Made by a program: the position numbers and the translations under genes | NCBI GenBank assembly: GCA_903913345.1 | Contig: CAIWLA010000128.1 | Location: 1-8,850, forward strand | Source: an uncultured Magnetococcales bacterium | GTDB lineage: Bacteria; Pseudomonadota; Magnetococcia; Magnetococcales; Magnetaquicoccaceae | DNA length: 8,850 nucleotides | Direction: 5' to 3' | The notes under the pieces: generated by a model | What the model was told of the DNA's origin: nothing | What the model saw: only the letters and a program-made list of their open reading frames with translations | The model's database searches: none | Part shown: positions 7,104 to 8,850 of the stretch, piece by piece | Layout: the number at the start of each line of letters is the position of its first letter | How positions within the stretch are numbered: the stretch's first letter is position 1

Positions 7104-7711
7104 CCGTCCCCTTCGACCATCTCTCTCTCCTGATCGACACCGGCCGCCTGAGGCGATGTGTCAAGGCCATCGCCCGACAGATACAGCGGGATTTCTCTGC
7201 GTTGCCGGAAGCAGAAGAGCCGATTCTGGTCGTGGTTCTGAAGGGAGGTGCCCTGTTTGGCATGGATCTGCTGCGGGCCTTGCGTCGGCCCATGCCGGTG
7301 GTTTTTGTCTCCCGTACCGGGGATCTGGATGCCGCCATCACACCAGACGACCAGGCGTTGCTCCGTGGCCGCCACCTGATTGTGGTGGACGCCCTCATGG
7401 ACAGTGGCAACAGTTTGCAACATCTGCACCTGTGGCTGCAAAAACGCCAACCTCTGACCATTCGTCTGGCCGTCCTGCTGCATAAAACAGTGGGACATGC
7501 CGAACCGCTGGTCGTCCACTATCTGGGATATGAAGTACCGGATGTGCGATTGGTGGGATATGGACTGGACGAGGAGGAAAATTTTCGCGGTCTGCCCGCC
7601 GTCTATGCCTGGTGGGACGGGATCGATCAACCCGCCTCCCCTCCGCAGAGTGCTTCGGCGGGCAAGCAGACCAAAAAGAAAAAATGGAACCCGGATGAGC
7701 CTCGCGCCTGA
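7100..7711 (+). CDS. Divergent hypoxanthine-type phosphoribosyltransferase
   Basis: The 203-aa protein has the type I phosphoribosyltransferase fold, closest by eye to hypoxanthine/guanine PRTases, which join a purine base to PRPP in purine salvage. Seen are '[11 protein letters not shown]' (LKGG loop, residues 47-50), a PRPP-type motif '[13 protein letters not shown]' (94-106), a purine-contact-like Lys129 in 'LLHKT', and '[22 protein letters not shown]' in part, with Asp157. Several expected residues differ: the usual ED pair of the PRPP motif is Asp97-Ala98, the flexible-loop Ser-Tyr-Gly is not visible (SRTGD instead), and the stacking aromatic after 'PD' is Arg150. A Lys-rich tail ends the protein (KQTKKKK near 192). 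It overlaps accC by 4 nt and the next gene by 17 nt. It could be an active hpt, a PRTase with another base specificity, or a non-catalytic derivative. Confidence 0.78.
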   Translation: MTVPFDHLSLLIDTGRLRRCVKAIARQIQRDFSALPEAEEPILVVVLKGGALFGMDLLRALRRPMPVVFVSRTGDLDAAITPDDQALLRGRHLIVVDALMDSGNSLQHLHLWLQKRQPLTIRLAVLLHKTVGHAEPLVVHYLGYEVPDVRLVGYGLDEEENFRGLPAVYAWWDGIDQPASPPQSASAGKQTKKKKWNPDEPRA

Positions 7712-8850
7712 CCTGCTGTCGCGCATTCTGGGGCGTTCCGTCTCCCTGTTCCAGGCCGACCTGGAGAGACACCGGGCGCAGTTGACGGCGGCCATCGCCC
7801 ACGCCCGGATCCTGGTCATTGGGGCGGCGGGATCAATCGGTTCGGCCTTTGTCGAACAGTTGGCTGCCTTTTCCCCGGCGGCCTTGCACCTGGTCGATCC
7901 CAGTGAAAACAATCTGGTCGAGCTGGTACGCACCTTGCGGTCTTCCGACCAGCGGATCCCGGATGATTTTCGTACCCTGGCCATTGGCATGGGGACGCGG
8001 GAATTTACCCACTTTTTGGCGGCGGCCCGACCCTACCACGCCATCGTCAACTTTGCTGCCCTCAAACATGTCCGTTCGGAACGGGATCCGTTCACCCTCA
8101 TGCGGTTGATACAGACCAATATTTTTGCCCTGCAAGAGATGTTGGAGCAGATGTTGCCCACCCCGCCGCAACGGGTTTTTTCCGTCTCTTCCGACAAGGC
8201 GGTCCAACCGGAAAATGCCATGGGGGCCAGCAAGGCGTTCATGGAGGCCATTTTGTGGCACTATGCCGACTGGATCCCCGGCACCAGTGCCCGTTTTGCC
8301 AATGTCGCCTTTTCCGATGGCAGTCTGTTGCACGGTTTTGTGCGTCGTTGGGAAAAGGGTCAGCCCCTCTCGGCCCCGGAGGATGTGCGCCGTTATTTTA
8401 TCTCCCATCAGGAAGCGGGACAGTTATGCCTGCTGGCCTGTTTTCTGGGCGAGAACCGGGATCTCTTTGTGCCCCGTTTGAATCCCGACGAAGACCTGCA
8501 CAGTTTTGCGGAGATCGCCCAACTATTTCTGGAGTCCAAGGGGTGTCAGCCGGTCATTTTTCACTCGGAAGAGGAGGCACGGGCCTTTGCGCACGATCCA
8601 TCCGTTCGCCATGGTCGGGCCTGGCCCTGTTGTTTTTCGCGCAGTGATACCAGCGGAGAAAAGATGGTCGAGGCCTTTTTTTCTGCCGACGAAGCGGTGG
8701 ATTTTACCCATTATCAGGCGTTGGGGGTCATCCACAATCCCCCCTTTGTCCGCTCCCAGGATCTGCAGGAGGCTCTGGCCCAGTTGCGGCGGATTCGCCG
8801 TTCGGAGACCTGGGAGAGTCGGGATATGATCACCGCCTTGCAGAAGGTGG
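7695..8850 (+). CDS. UDP-GlcNAc 4,6-dehydratase-like SDR enzyme (partial, 3' end off window)
   Basis: The frame is open from ATG 7695 to the right edge (385 codons, no stop), so the C-terminus is missing. A helical lead of about 37 residues precedes an extended-SDR Rossmann domain with the dinucleotide loop GAAGSIG (43-49) and an acidic 'LVDPSENNL', suggesting NAD. Further motifs are 'ALKHVRSERDP', 'SVSSDKAVQPENAMGASK' (Asp167, Lys168, Met176, Lys180), 'RFANVAFSDGSLLHGF', and 'RRYFISHQEAGQLCLLA'. These fit the CapD/PglF/FlaA1 family, which makes 4-keto-6-deoxy sugar nucleotides for surface polysaccharides or nonulosonic acids. Met176 stands where classical SDRs have Tyr, as in PglF-type members. 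There are no membrane helices, so it is the soluble form. The start overlaps the PRTase gene by 17 nt with only a weak GGA at 7686-7688. The exact substrate is inferred. Confidence 0.85.
   Translation, partial: MSLAPDLLSRILGRSVSLFQADLERHRAQLTAAIAHARILVIGAAGSIGSAFVEQLAAFSPAALHLVDPSENNLVELVRTLRSSDQRIPDDFRTLAIGMGTREFTHFLAAARPYHAIVNFAALKHVRSERDPFTLMRLIQTNIFALQEMLEQMLPTPPQRVFSVSSDKAVQPENAMGASKAFMEAILWHYADWIPGTSARFANVAFSDGSLLHGFVRRWEKGQPLSAPEDVRRYFISHQEAGQLCLLACFLGENRDLFVPRLNPDEDLHSFAEIAQLFLESKGCQPVIFHSEEEARAFAHDPSVRHGRAWPCCFSRSDTSGEKMVEAFFSADEAVDFTHYQALGVIHNPPFVRSQDLQEALAQLRRIRRSETWESRDMITALQKV

Noticed and set aside
7819..8829. Several short plus-strand frames near the right end
   Set aside because: They are out-of-frame readings of the sugar-nucleotide dehydratase, whose true frame is open from 7695 to the window end.

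Overview
The window is 8.85 kb of GC-rich, tightly packed bacterial chromosome. The protein families point to a Gram-negative proteobacterium: a TorF/Gcw_chp-type outer-membrane protein with a signal peptide and C-terminal Phe, the rpsP-rimM-trmD-rplS cluster followed by rnhB, and an adjacent aroQ-accB-accC set. I cannot fix the lineage by eye. An early-branching alphaproteobacterial or Magnetococcia-like origin is only a guess. No rRNA, tRNA, CRISPR array, insertion sequence or phage gene was seen.

Layout: on the minus strand at 6-803 is the porin-like gene. It diverges from everything else across a noncoding stretch of about 670 bp (804-1472). That stretch holds a two-copy hairpin repeat (939-1008), a small perfect inverted repeat (890-904), and a good sigma-70-type promoter (1365-1392) in front of rpsP. 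From 1473 to the right edge every gene is on the plus strand and closely spaced: rpsP, rimM, trmD, rplS, rnhB, an unrecognised small helical protein, aroQ, accB, accC, a hypoxanthine-phosphoribosyltransferase-like gene, and a sugar-nucleotide dehydratase that runs off the end. Several junctions overlap (trmD/rplS 4 nt, aroQ/accB 1 nt, accC/PRTase 4 nt, PRTase/dehydratase 17 nt) and accB/accC abut. I see no convincing terminator inside the run, so one long transcript, possibly with internal promoters, is likely.

How the genes work together: the first part makes ribosomal proteins (bS16, bL19) and two translation-maturation factors (RimM for the 30S subunit, TrmD for tRNA m1G37). RNase HII follows for genome upkeep. 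aroQ feeds the shikimate pathway, and accBC supplies the biotin carrier and biotin carboxylase of acetyl-CoA carboxylase. The last two genes switch to a purine-salvage-type PRTase fold with unusual active-site residues and a UDP-GlcNAc 4,6-dehydratase-like enzyme, possibly the start of a surface-glycan cluster.

Most of the window is ordinary housekeeping DNA. The points most worth a second look are trmD, whose expected ATG is an ATC, the divergent PRTase, and the structured repeats in the divergent intergenic region. I do not see evidence of a wholly new system here.
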